From: Siphonodentalium dalli
Taxonomy: Eukaryota; Mollusca; Scaphopoda; Gadilida; Siphonodentaliidae
Assembly: GCA_032622095.1 (NCBI GenBank)
Contig: CP136068.1
Coordinates: 2,641,314-2,705,313, forward strand
Reading direction: 5' to 3'
DNA length: 64,000 bases
Below the pieces are notes generated by a model, which was given only the letters and a program-made list of their open reading frames with translations, did no database searches and was not told the origin of the DNA. The position numbers and the translations under genes were made by a program. Below are positions 31,363 to 42,985 of the stretch, piece after piece (position 1 is the stretch's first letter; every line of letters starts with the position of its first letter).

Positions 31363-31922
31363 GAACCTCTATGTATTTTATACAAGTGATCACTTACACA
31401 TCCATATACCGTAATTGTCCACAAGATTTTGATGAGTTCGGCAGAAATGACAATATTACATAGACAAACAAATCATGAAACGATGACAGAACTGTAAGAT
31501 ATAATCGTCACCGGGAGATATAATCGTCCCCATATGCAAATGAGGAGGAAATTAGCTCCCTTTGTAGTTGATGTATTAGTACATTATTCTGCTAATTAGC
31601 TTCGAGGATAATTGCTTATTGTCAAATCTGTCTGACCGCAGTAATCTCAGAACGGTATGAGGTGGCCATCCGGAATACTAAACAAGGAGCGCGCACTGTC
31701 GTCGTAATCTAATCAATTCTGGGTAATTTCTCTGGACATATAAGTTCCTCGTTATATTTATGGTGACCACTGTTGTAGAGACTGTCAGTAGATATTTGGA
31801 CTAGATTCTGATAAATGGCATAATGTGGATTATAAACAAATTTCTATTATAAGTTTCAGGTATTTATTTATATACATGTACATTCAGGGTTCCACACCTC
31901 ATTTTCAACAACAACATCTTAT
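31363..31922. other. Non-coding stretch
   Basis: Nothing recognised. Confidence 0.35.
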
Positions 31923-32120
31923 TTAACCCTTCCATGACTGGAGTTACCTCCCTTATTAACCCTTCCATGACTGGAGATTCCTGAAATTTTGGGAAAACCA
32001 TGTTCCATGCAATGCATTCTCATTCGCTTACATATGTGTATGAGAATACATTGTCCTAACAATATTTACCTTGACCTTGTAAGCCAGTGCTTTCTTTTAT
32101 ATATGCGACTCTCCCTATGG
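31923..32120. mobile_element. Family D TTAA element (left end doubled)
   Basis: TTAA-CCCTTCCATGACTGGAG occurs twice, at 31923 and 31956. Degenerate hairpin modules follow, then TATGCGACTCTCCCTATGG, which runs straight into a half copy of family A. Confidence 0.65.
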
Positions 32121-32218
32121 GAGAGCTTTCTGATGAATGGCAACAAGCCATATTTCCGACTAAATCCTGAAAAATTACCCATAATTCTGCAGTGGTTAAG
32201 GAGTCGATGGCATTACTG
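32121..32218. mobile_element. Family A MITE, copy 18 (right half)
   Basis: GAGAGCTTTCTGATGAATGG to GCATTACTG-TA. A short deletion near the end (GAGTCGATGGCATTACTG). Confidence 0.82.
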
Positions 32219-32533
32219 TATATCTATGTTCCTTGTTTTATTAATACTTGATAGTTGGTCAGAAATTTGGTACTTATAGACAGAAATCTACAGTAAATTA
32301 AAATACGAGAGGCTGGTTACTACTAAACAATCGCAAACAAATCGTTGCCCAGGATGGTGTAGACAACTGTGCATGTGGTTCGTGCTACTGATCATGTCTT
32401 ATTCAGGCACCAAGGGCAGGATTCCTTGCAATCTGTTAATCATCAGTGTCGGTGATCGCTCATCCCGTGTAAAAAGAGGGCTGAGCTACTGGTCTGTGGC
32501 TATTTTGTGACCAATATTAAGTCAAGGTTGGGG

Positions 32534-33210
32534 AGGGGATTGAGTCCGCTGGCCGGCCGGCCTACCATAGTAGAGGAGGGGAATGAGGCCGCTGGACGGC
32601 CGGCCTACCATAATAGCGGAAACCCCGCTTCAGTAGATTATGATGATTTATCTGTAATTTTGTATATGGATATTTAGGATTAGGTTGGGGAGGGGATTGA
32701 GTCCGCTGGACGGCCGGCCTACCATAGTAGAGGAGGGGAATGAGTCCGCTGGCCGGCTGGCCTACCATATTAGAGGAGGGGATTGAGGCCGCTGGACGGC
32801 CGGCCTACCATAGTAGAGGAGGGGATTGAGTCCGCTGGACGGCCGGCCTACCATAGTAGAGGAGGGGAATGAGTCCGCTGGACGGCCGGCCTACCATAGT
32901 AGAGGAGGGGAATGAGTCCGCTGGACGGCCGGCCTACCATAGTAGAGGAGGGGATTGAGTCCGCTGGACGGCCGGCCTACCATAGTAGAGGAGGGGAAAG
33001 AGGCCGCTGGCCGGCCCGCCTACCATAGTAGAGGAGGGGAATGAGGCCGCTGGACGGCCGGCCTACCATAGTAGAGGAGGGGATTGAGTCCGCTGGCCGG
33101 CCGGCCTACCATAGTAGAGGAGGGGAATGAGTCCGCTGGCCGGCCCGCCTACCATAGTAGAGGAGGGGAATGAGGCTGCTGGATGGCCGGCCTACCATAG
33201 TAGCGGGAAC
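32534..33210. repeat. 43-bp minisatellite with GGCCGGCC core
   Basis: About 14 units of GGGGATTGAGTCCGCTGGAC + GGCCGGCCTACCATAGTAGA + GGA. The flanking block CTTCAGTA(G/A)AT...GATGATTTATCTGTAATTT...GATATTTAGGATT appears both inside (32628-32684) and at the right edge (33208-33267), so flank was duplicated with the array. It is GC-rich against AT-rich surroundings. Confidence 0.92.
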
Positions 33211-33269
33211 CCTGCTTCAGTAAATGATGATGATTTATCTGTAATTTTGTATATGGATATTTAGGATTG

Positions 33270-33785
33270 ACTATCTAGCTATTATCTTTTGTTCATATAT
33301 AATGGTTAGTAAATTGCCTGCAACAACTTAAATTTCTCTAAATTGGTGCAAATTGAGGCAACAAAACCCTGTGTGACCCTCTACTTTCTGTTTGTGTGAA
33401 TATTAAAGTGATGTCGAACACTTGTTTAGTTTGATCGTATGGGATTATTAAAATGATATGGAACACTCCATTAGTTTGGTTGAAGAGAAATAGAGCATAA
33501 TTTTTAATTAAAGTGACGTCGAACACTAATCTAGTTTGATCATATGGGAAAAGAACATAACGGTGTAAATTTCATAACTTTTATATCAAAATTGGCAGTA
33601 TACCACATGACACAATGTCATTCTTAGATATGAATTATATGTCAGATTTAAAGGGGGAATCTACATAAATCCAGCCATTTATTCGACTTTATTCATCAGA
33701 AATTATAGAATAACAGAATTAATTTGAGTAGAGAATGATAGTTAAATACACTCACGTACACAAATAGCGATAATGAATAAAAGGC
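33270..33785. other. Non-coding stretch with short dispersed repeat
   Basis: A phrase GT(C/T)GAACACTNNTTTAGTTTG + ATC occurs three times at about 33412, 33460 and 33513, roughly every 50 bp: a small degenerate tandem array. No exon seen. Confidence 0.5.
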
Positions 33786-34185
33786 TTAACCCTTTACCCA
33801 ACAGAACGGCCCTGTGCCAATGCATTCTCTTATATATGCGAGTCGACCATAGGTCGCCTCGCATATATAAGAGAATGCATTGGCTTAACACATTAAAAAT
33901 TATAAAATTGTTAAAGAATGTAAGAAAAAATGGTAAAAAGTGTTAAAAACAGATTTTTCTTAGGCCAATGCATTCTCTTATATATGCGAGGCGACCTATG
34001 GTCGGCTCGCATATATAAGAGAATGCATTGGCACAGGGCATAACTGTAACTATCACAATGTGGTCAAGGAGCCGGTTCCAATGATATCCATATTTGTATG
34101 GTTCTATTGAGACAGACCGAAGATATTTTAGGCTGTTGAAGCTTTATTTGGCCGGTTTTGGCCGGTTTGTTGGGTAAAGGGTTAA
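33786..34185. mobile_element. Family B TTAA element, copy 6
   Basis: 400 bp, complete, TTAA on both sides; the second hairpin has one substitution in its loop side (GGTCGGCTCGC). Confidence 0.92.
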
Positions 34186-34255
34186 GTCATTTACAAATTC
34201 ATTTTATTACCATGTTGTTTTACATCATTCATAGAGTATATACATTAGTGTATTT

Positions 34256-34470
34256 AACACACTGACTTAGTATTACTTTTCAGTGTTGATTACTTCGTAA
34301 AAATAATTATGCTTTATTTTCATAACATTGATATTTGTTTTGGGCCAAAATTGTCAAAAACTTATAAAAATAGAATATATCTCAATATTTAAGGCGATGA
34401 CTTCGCATTAGATGATCATGTTGATTAGTTTGTAATGTTGTGATATGTTTTTAAAACAAAACATAGTCGT
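34256..34470. repeat. Dispersed repeat G, reverse orientation
   Basis: Reverse complement of 23812-24037 with about 85-90% similarity by eye. Confidence 0.72.
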
Positions 34471-37383
34471 ACAAAACGACCTATTTTATCGCACAGGGTT
34501 ATAGATGCGTAAACTTAAACCAAAAATTGGGTACAAACATAATCATGTTTGATTACGAGATCTTTCACTCGTATATATCACTACATCATACTGCATGACA
34601 TTTCAGATAAGTAAGCTATACACTGATATTGCGAAGTACTCAGACGAAAATAAAACATAATTATGAAGTACAAGTAATTTGGCAGTATTGCTATTTAGTT
34701 AGCGAATGGGGATAACTTGAAGAGCAGAATCATAGGAACTATATCTTTGGCCGGGGGATGCGCGCAGTTATACTGCGTTAAACATTCTTTCCAATAATTT
34801 CTTTGCCGAAGACAAGTCGCTTGTGTTGACAACCCTCCCTCCCTCCCTGTTTTCTGTTTTGGGACATACGCATTCGATTGATGTCTCCCCCTTTTGGCCT
34901 ACATCTGTATAGGCGGTTATTGTGCCTTAATAAATTGTCACCCACATGTTTGTATTGGTTACTACTACATTTATTGTATCAGCTTCCTGTATATAATTAT
35001 AATTTTTTAAACAGGTAACTATAAAACGCATTCCAGTTGTTGTCTTTCACTCTAACGCTGTGGGATAAATACATTTTATCATATTGTCGATACAAGGTTT
35101 ATTTTCTGCTAACTTTGTAAAATCTTACAACAAAATTTTTCAATTAATGAGGACCACCAATTTTTTTTTAAATTATAAGGTAACATTTTTTTCTTCAAAA
35201 CATCAGTTTGTTGTGAGCCAAATCATAAAATTTTGCAGCAAAAGTTTTTTAATTAGTGAGGAATCTATTTTATAAAAACCTCATTCCCTAAATATTCACA
35301 CAGGGGAAGTGTTAAAATGATTCGGGGAGCTAACCACTTAAGCACGTAATCATCTTCTCAGCCACGGACTTGTTATTAAAATCCCACGCTTGGCACATTG
35401 GAACCTCCGTGATTTGGAGACTAGGAAGACGACCTTGGATTCTCTAAAAACATCAATAGATTGATTGGGAAGATTTCGGGCATCGTGCTCTCGGGGGATA
35501 CGGCAGGCTGACTGACTCTTGTTAAGAAGCGGTGACTGAGATATCGACAATCATTTTGACACTGCTCTTGGCATCCAGTGACAATGCAGTGTTCTAGTCG
35601 AGTTCCCTGGCTGTAGTGTGGGGAACTGGTCTATTTACATCTTCTGGTCCTTTGTAGAGGTTGGACCTTGGATTTATAGTACGTGGGACTGTGATTCTTT
35701 AAGTGAATTCTGTGGGTCTGTTAACAATACTGTGTTCCAGTCGAGTTCCCTGGCTGCATTGTGGGGAACTGGTCTAGTTAAATCATCTGGTCCTCGGCAT
35801 CTAGCATGTTGACCTCTGAACTTTTGATGTTGATCTCTTAGTTATTTTGTGTGGACTTAATAATTAAAATATTCCTGTTTCTGTAGTTAAAATGTTAAAG
35901 TGATTGCACCTCTATATGTTCATAAACTGGACCTATATTCATGTAACTATTATGTGATGACTTGAAATTTGGATCTCAATTTGAACCTGTTGACCTCTGA
36001 TAGGTCCACAGAATTCAGTTAGAGGACCAATCAACATTTATCTATTCTGACCAGGACCTTTATCTATTCTGACCAGCCTGAGGACCGGTGAACATTAAAT
36101 TTTTATAAATGTATGGTGAACATGTGTGGCAGGAAATTTATCTGGATTTATAATGTATTAACTTCTTCCCAGTTTCCTCAACTTATTGGAAGCACCTCAA
36201 GTGGATAATATTATTTGGATTTCCCGATGACCATGTGTGATGGCTTGAAAACATTATTTAGACAAAATGTGCTCCGACAAATGTAAAACCCATATGAATT
36301 ATGTTTGAGATTCACTTCATGTGAATTTCTGATATTGACTGTGGATGCTGAACATTCTTCACTTCATCAGACCGTTGTGAATAAACCTACCGGATTCTGG
36401 AACCATTGAAACACATCATTGACTTGATAACTAGAACGAATAATAAAAACAAGGATAATTATTTAAGCCACACATATATGTATATGTACAATAACGTTCT
36501 TCGATCACAAGATATGACATTTAAAGCACTCGTCGGTGCCCTTAGAATGAGTGTTGCAGCACATTTGTAACTTCTACCTTGACACACCCCAGGAGAAGTG
36601 TCTGTGTGATTCCATTCTTATCGTTTTTAGTGGATATTGGCCTGTTTTTAGCGGATATTGACCGGTTATTAGTGGATATTGGCCGGTTTTTAGCGGATAT
36701 TGACCGGTTATTAGTGCATATTGACCATGAACATCAATGATCTTGAAGTATCCAGCACCACGTCATTGTAAATGAATCTCCATATATAGAATATACATAT
36801 AATACTTGTAACTTCTATCTTGAGAAGTGTCTGAGATTTCCTTCTTACAGATTTTAATGGATATTGACCGTGGACGTAGTATCCAGCACCACATTATTTT
36901 AAATGAATCTAAATATATACATGTAGATAATATAGATATTTAATAGTTGACACATCTACTGTTACAAACCCCAGGAGAATTGTCTATGACATTCACTTCT
37001 TACGGATTTGAGTGGATATTGACCGTGGATGCCAATGTTCTTGAAGTATCCAACATCACATGATAATATAGATATTTAATAGTTGAAACATCTTCTGTTA
37101 CAAACCCCAGGAGAGCTGTCTATGAGATTCACTTCTTGTGGTTTTCTAAAGGTATTGACTTCGGTGTTTTGCTGACACGATAAAAACATTTTGTCCTATT
37201 GTATGAATGAAAGGTCTTCTGAGACCGTGGATCAATCGTTTGGACCTATACTCACACATACGAGACCACAGAGTTTCCATTTTTGAACAAGAGACGGAGT
37301 TCATCAAATATTTAGTGTACATGCTGTGAACGCTGTATTCTGTTTTCTTTTCGTTTGTTGACTTCATCGTGGTTTAAGGAATA
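34471..37383. other. Comparatively repeat-poor stretch upstream of the 37.4-kb exon
   Basis: No MITE in ~2.9 kb, in contrast to the rest of the window. It contains a ~75-bp direct duplication (TCGAGTTCCCTGGCTG(T/C) ... GTGGGGAACTGGTCTA at 35598 and 35739) and diverged copies of AGTGGATATTGACCG-type and CCCCAGGAGAA(T/G)TGTCTATGA-type blocks between 36590 and 37140. The depletion of insertions may mean it holds promoter or 5' UTR sequence of the exon downstream; this is inference, and I see no clear TATA box. Confidence 0.4.
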
Positions 37384-37467
37384 ATGTTCAAATCACAACG
37401 AAGGAGATTTTTCGCATTCTTTGGGAATGGGAATGGAAATGGTCCCACACAAAATAATAAACAACAG
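37384..37467 (+). CDS. Candidate first coding exon
   Basis: ATG at 37384 opens 28 codons, MFKSQRRRFFAFFGNGNGNG then PTQNNKQQ, ending in CAG|GTAAGT, an ideal 5' splice site (phase 0). The start context is AATAATG; upstream in-frame TAA codons make this ATG the natural start. Basic-aromatic N-terminus followed by a Gly/Asn-rich stretch; no domain, protein not recognised. A family B element is inserted 13 bp past the donor. The exon at 15459 ends in the same phase, so these could be alternative first exons of one gene. Confidence 0.62.
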
Positions 37468-37480
37468 GTAAGTTTATACA

Positions 37481-37856
37481 TTAACCCTTTACCCAACAGA
37501 AGGGCCCTGTGCCAATGCATTCTCTTATATATGCATAGGTCGCCTCGCATATATAAGAGAATGCATTGGCTTAACACATTCAAAATTATAAAATTGTTAA
37601 AGAATGTAAGAAAAACAGGTAAAAAGTGTTAAAAAAAGATTTTTTTTAGGCCAATGCATTCTCTTATATATGCGACCTATGGTCGACTCGCATATATAAG
37701 AGAATGCATTGGCACAGGGCATAACTATAACCATCACAATGTGGTCAAGGAGCCGGTTCCAATGATATCCATATTTGTATGGTTCTATTGAGACAGACCG
37801 AAGATATTTTAGGCTGTTGAAGCTTTATTTGGCCGGTTTGTTGGGTAAAGGGTTAA
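37481..37856. mobile_element. Family B TTAA element, copy 7
   Basis: 376 bp, TTAA on both sides. Each hairpin module has lost a few central bases (ATATATGCATAGGTCGCC; ATATATGCGACCTATGG). The left TTAA is 13 bp from the splice donor at 37468. Confidence 0.9.
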
Positions 37857-38032
37857 GATCAGGTTTTGATTGATTTTTTGATTTTGTTTACTTTCATCGG
37901 AATTGCTTTCTGTAACTGTTCGATACCTGCACTGTTATATACACTCATCATATTTTGATACACAAAATTTAGGGATGTAGCAATCATTTAAGCAATGAGA
38001 AAAGGGGTGTGGGGTGATGGACCAGCCTGGAA

Positions 38033-40690
38033 GTTGGCTGGAGAGACAGGGACTAGCCTAGAGGGTGACTTTGGAGACAGGGACCAGCCTAGAGGGTGAC
38101 TGGAGAGACGGGGACCAGCCTAGAGGGCAACATGGGAGACAGGACCAGCCTAGAGGGCGACTTGGGAGACAGGGACCAGCCCAGAGGCGCATCTGGGGAG
38201 ACGCAGAGACCAGCCTAGAGGGTGACTTGGGAGACAGGGACCAGCCTAGAGGGCGACATGGGATACAGACCAGACTAGAGGGTGACTTGGGAGACAGGGA
38301 CCAGCCTAGAGGGCAACATGGGAGACAGGACCAGCCTAGAGGGCGACTTGGGAGACAGGGACCAGCCTAGAGGATGACATGGGATATGGACCAGACTAGT
38401 GGGTGTCTTGGGAGACAGGGGCCAGACTAGAGGGCGACTTGGGAGACAGGGACCAGTCTAGAGGGCGACTGGGGAGACAGGGACCAGCCTAGAGGATGAC
38501 ATGGGATATGGACCAGACTAGTGGGTGTCTTGGGAGACAGGGGCCAGCCTAGAGGGTGACTGGGGAGACAGGGGCCAGCCTAGAGGGTGACTTGGGAGAC
38601 AGGGACCAGCCTAGAGGATGACTTGAGACAGGGGCCAGTCTAGAGGGTGACTTGTGAGACAGGGACCAGTCTAGAGGGTGACTTGGGAGACAGGGACCAG
38701 CCTAGAGGATGACATGAGATATGGACCAGACTAGTGGGTGTCTTGGGAGACAGGGGCCAGCCTAGAGGGTGACTTGTGAGACAGGGACCAGTCTAGAGGG
38801 TGACTTGTGAGACAGGGACCAGTCTAGAGGGTGACTGGGGAGACACGGGCCAGCCTAGAGGGTGACTTGTGAGACAGGGACCAGTCTAGAGGGTGACTGG
38901 GGAGACAGGGACCAGTCTAGAGGGCGACTGGGGAGACAGGGACCAGCCTAGAGGATGACATGGGATACGGACCAGACTAGTGGGTGTCTTGGGAGACAGG
39001 GGCCAGACTAGTGGGTGTCTTGGGAGACAGGGGCCAGACTAGTGGGTGTCTTGGGAGACAGGGACCAGTCTAGAGGGCAACATGGGAGACAGGACCAGCC
39101 TAGAGGGTGACTGGGGAGACAGGGACCAGACTAGAGGGCAACATGGGAGACAGGACCAGCCTAGAGGGCAACATGGGAGACAGGACCAGCCTAGAGGGTG
39201 ACTTGGGAGACAGGGACCAGACTAGAGGACGACATGGGATACGGACCAGACTAGTGGGTGTCTTGGGAGACAGGGGCCAGACTAGTGGGTGTCTTGGGAG
39301 ACAGGGGCCAGACTAGTGGGTGTCTTGGGAGACAGGGACCAGTGTAGAGGGCAACATGGGAGACAGGACCAGCCTAGAGGGTGACTGGGGAGACAGGGAC
39401 CAGACTAGAGGGCAACATGGGAGACAGGACCAGCCTAGAGGGCAACATGGGAGACAGGACCAGCCTAGAGGGTGACTTGGGAGACAGGGACCAGACTAGA
39501 GGACGACATGGGATACGGACCAGACTAGTGGGTGTCTTGGGAGACAGGGGCCAGCCTAGAGGGTGTCTTGGGAGACAGGGGCCAGACTAGTGGGTGTCTT
39601 GGGAGACAGGGGCCAGCCTAGAGGGTGACTTGTGAGACAGGGACCAGCCTAGAGGGTGACTTGGGAGACAGGGACCAGCCTAGAGGATGACATGGGATAC
39701 GGACCAGACTAGTGGGTGTCTTGGGAGACAGGGGCCAGACTAGTGGGTGTCTTGGGAGACAGGGACCAGTCTAGAGGGTGACTTGGGATATGGACCAGAC
39801 TAGTGGGTGTCTTGGGAGACAGGGGCCAGCCTAGAGGGTGACTTGTGAGACAGGGACCAGTCTAGAGGGTGACTGGGGAGACAGGGACCAGACTAGAGGA
39901 CGACATGGGATATGGACCAGACTAGTGGGTGTCTTGGGAGACAGGGGCCAGCCTAGAGGGTGACTTGTGAGACAGGGACCAGTCTAGAGGGTGACTTGGG
40001 AGACAGGGACCAGACTAGAGGACGACATGGGATACGGACCAGACTAGTGGGTGTCTTGGGAGACAGGGGCCAGCCTAGAGGGTGTCTTTGGAGACAGGGG
40101 CCAGACTAGTGGGTGTCTTGGGAGACAGGGGCCAGCCTAGAGGGTGACTTGTGAGACAGGGACCAGCCTAGAGGGTGACTTGGGAGACAGGGACCAGCCT
40201 AGAGGATGACATGGGATACGGACCAGACTAGTGGGTGTCTTGGGAGACAGGGGCCAGACTAGTGGGTGTCTTGGGAGACAGGGGCCAGACTAGTGGGTGT
40301 CTTGGGAGACAGGGACCAGTCTAGAGGGCAACATGGGAGACAGGACCAGCCTAGAGGGTGACTTGGGAGACAGGGACCAGACTAGAGGACGACATGGGAT
40401 ACGGACCAGACTAGTGGGTGTCTTGGGAGACAGGGGCCAGACTAGTGGGTGTCTTGGGAGACAGGGACCAGTCTAGAGGGCGACTGGGGAGACAGGGACC
40501 AGCCTAGAGGATGACATGGGATACGGACCAGACCAGTGGGTGTCTTGGGAGACAGGGGGCAGCCTAGAGGGTGACTTGGGATATGGACCAGACTAGTGGG
40601 TGTCTTGGGAGACAGGGGGCAGCCTAGAGGGTGACTTGGGAGACAGGGACCAGCCTGGAAGGCGACTGGAGAGGCAGGGACCAGCACAGA
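38033..40690. repeat. 2.66-kb minisatellite (31-bp unit) with higher-order repeats
   Basis: About 85 units of GGGAGACAGGGACCAGCCTA + GAGGGTGACTT. Variants alternate (CTAGTGGGTGTCTT, GGGCAACAT, GGATGACATGGGATACGG). Blocks of variants repeat: 39107-39316 and 39381-39590 are nearly identical at an offset of 274 bp, and longer blocks around 39480-39740 and 40000-40260 correspond. Strong G/A bias on this strand. Open frames appear in all phases but shift with unit length, so it is not coding. Confidence 0.95.
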
Positions 40691-41150
40691 GGGATATAGG
40701 GATCAGCATGTGTTTTTGATACAAATTTATTGAAGTACTTGCATGGTTTTAGCAAGTTTGTTTGCTGTGAGCCGCAAACAGTGTTCAAAATCACCTTAAT
40801 AGAAATACAGAGTAAACTGGAAATATTTGTAAAATTTTGCAGTTTATTTGCAGTCTTCTCTAATCTCTAGCGGTGAATTGAAACATAAAAATCTGGATTA
40901 CAGCTTAGTTTTAAATATTGCTCCATATTGGAGTAACTGTTGACAGCGAATGATTGATGATTTTGCTGCCGCAAATTGAGGGACATATAGCAATCAGGCT
41001 GTGAGGATAAAGTACCTCCCTCAATGGCAGACTTAAATTTCAAATTGAATATTTGAGGGTTTAATTCACAAAAGTAGGAAAATTCAATCATCAAGATAAT
41101 AGAAATCTGTTGGTTAAATACCTTTAAATTTTTCGATTTTTATTTTATAG
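40691..41150. other. Non-coding stretch
   Basis: A phrase AAATTTGAGGGT(T/C)TAA...CACAAAAGTA(G/T)GAAAATTCA at 41040-41090 recurs at 41848-41893, so this is the edge of a duplicated segment. Confidence 0.45.
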
Positions 41151-41430
41151 TTTCAATTTCTCTCCCTGATGGATTCAAATAGGAACGTTAACATCAGAAT
41201 TACTGTCTCGCTTGAAATTGCCTGGTTTCAATATTGACCAAACAGCGTACGCCATTGGTACTACAATATCCCGCTTATGAATATGAACGAGAGTTAGATC
41301 CCGTTATATAACCGGAATTATCTGCAATATCTTACAATTTATAGGGGCTCTCTGTATTAATGGATTCTCAAACAAACGCACACGGCATAAAGTTAGTAAT
41401 TATACTGCGTATTGGAAAACTCAATCTTTC
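41150..41430. repeat. Segmental duplication, element-free copy
   Basis: Matches 42268-42398 plus 42837-42985: TATCAGAATTACT, CCGCTTATGAATATGAAC and GCAATATCTTACAATTTATA are shared. It has a single GAATATGAAC (41279-41288) where the other copy holds a family E insertion, so it is the pre-insertion state. Confidence 0.85.
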
Positions 41431-41733
41431 TGATGCAGAGAGTTGAATGGCACATCATGGTATAGATAGAGAGTACTCAATTGGTTTCGAAGATTACATG
41501 AAATAATTCACAAGGGGAGCTGGGCCTGGTAAATAAATTTTACCAATAGGACGGGCTCCCCGAGTGAATTACGTCACGTAATCATCAAAACCAATTATTA
41601 TTCTGTTAATTACACACAGTCCACCACTAAAACGCACTAATTCTGAGATAATATGTGACAAAATAGTGATCAGCTGATGGTGTGCGGGGGCATAGCAAGC
41701 ATGTACAGATCCCGATCCATAGTGTGCGGGGGC

Positions 41734-41751
41734 GGGGGGGGGGGGGGGGGG
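41734..41751. repeat. Poly-G within a short ~70-bp tandem repeat
   Basis: TGTGCGGGGGCATAGCAAGC ... GGATCCCGATCCATAGTGTG recurs three times between 41680 and 41840, with variable G runs. Confidence 0.8.
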
Positions 41752-41919
41752 CATAGCATGTGGGTACGGATCCTGATCCATTGTGTGCAGGGGGGGGCAT
41801 AGCAAGCGGGTATGACCGGATCCCGATCCATAGTGTCTCACAATCGAAATACTGGAAATTTGAGGGTCTAAGTCACAAAAGTATGAAAATTCAGTCATGA
41901 AGATACAGTAATGAAGATA

Positions 41920-42119
41920 CAGTAATGCCCTAAATAATTGACTCCTTAACCACAGAAGAATTATGGGTAACTTTTCAGGATTTAGTCGGAAATATGACTT
42001 GTTGCCATTCATTTGAAAGCTCTCAGTGAGAGCTTTCCGTGAGAGCTTTCCGACTAAATCCTGAGAAGTTACCCATAATTCTGCTGTGGTTAAGGAGTCG
42101 ATTATTTAGGGCATTACTG
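41920..42119. mobile_element. Family A MITE, copy 19
   Basis: TA-flanked; about 15 bp of the right arm are replaced by a duplicated centre (GAGAGCTTTCCGTGAGAGC). Confidence 0.87.
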
Positions 42120-42120
42120 T

Positions 42121-42195
42121 ATGTATGCGAATGAGAATGCGTTGGAACTGGGTTTTCATAAAAATTTCAGGAATCTCCAAACATGGAAGGGTTAA
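42121..42195. mobile_element. Family D right-end fragment
   Basis: TTTTCATAAAAATTTCAGGA then CTCCAAACATGGAAGGG-TTAA. It directly follows family A copy 19. Confidence 0.6.
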
Positions 42196-42388
42196 ACTAC
42201 CCTTTTGGAGCCTCTCACAGATGTGAGCAGACGACACTCAGCAATACAAGCTGCTATTATGTTTTATAGTTTGAATCCAATATTTCCTCTCTGAGCTGCT
42301 CTGAGCGTAAATATCAGAATTACTTTCTTGCTCCAAATTGCTGCATGTTACAGTAATTCTCCATCAGTACAGTAATAATCCAGCTTAT

Positions 42389-42398
42389 GAATATGAAC
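42389..42398. repeat. Left 10-bp target-site duplication of family E
   Basis: GAATATGAAC, repeated at 42837-42846. Confidence 0.85.
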
Positions 42399-42836
42399 AA
42401 GCCTGCAAATAGCGTGTCTGTCATTTGCAGAATGAGGTCCCTAGAGGGTGAATTTAGTGAGCTATCCCGCAAAGCGGGGACCTCAAAGTCACCTCATTCT
42501 GCTTAGGCCCTCAATTGCTATGGTAGATCTAGGATCAGATTGAAGTTCCCCAGTTGAAGTTGGTGATGTTCACCCATTGGGCACCTCGATTATGCATTTT
42601 ACCTTCTGCATATTAGGGGATATTGAGAAACTTCCCAGATGGGAAAACGTAACTAAAAACAATGTTAATTTGATACTATAGATACTTCCCAGAATATGAG
42701 ACCTAAGCAGAATGAGGTCTCCAGAGGGTGAATTTGGTGATGCTATCCCGAAAAGCAGGCTAGCATCACTAAATTCACCATCTGGGGACCTCATTCTGCA
42801 AGTGACGGACACGCATCACATGCTATTTGCAGGCTT
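42399..42836. mobile_element. Family E MITE, long form, complete (family description)
   Basis: 438 bp bounded by perfect 14-bp inverted ends AAGCCTGCAAATAG / CTATTTGCAGGCTT, flanked by GAATATGAAC on both sides. Each end carries a sub-palindrome based on CAGAATGAGGTCCC...AGAGGGTGAATTTAGTGA; between them is a ~250-bp core (GATTGAAGTTCCCCAGTTG ... AATGTTAATTTGATACTATA). There is no ORF. A 9-11-bp target duplication with long compound inverted repeats is most like Mutator-type (MULE) elements; that assignment is inference. Fourteen copies or fragments lie in the window, mostly lacking clear target duplications. Confidence 0.9.
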
Positions 42837-42846
42837 GAATATGAAC
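42837..42846. repeat. Right 10-bp target-site duplication of family E
   Basis: GAATATGAAC; the following TTAGATCCCGTTATATAACC continues the paralogous segment seen at 41291. Confidence 0.85.
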
Positions 42847-42985
42847 TGGACTTAGATCCCGTTATATAACCAGAATTGTCGGCAATATCTTACAATTTAT
42901 AGGGGCTCTCTGTCGTAATGGACTCTCAAACAAACGCACACAGCATAAAGTTAGTAATTACTGTGTATTGGAAAACTCAATCCTT

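Noticed and set aside
38065-38370. Repetitive open frames in the 31-bp minisatellite
   Set aside because: Unit length is not a multiple of 3 and units vary by insertions, so the frame changes along the array; no start context or splice sites.
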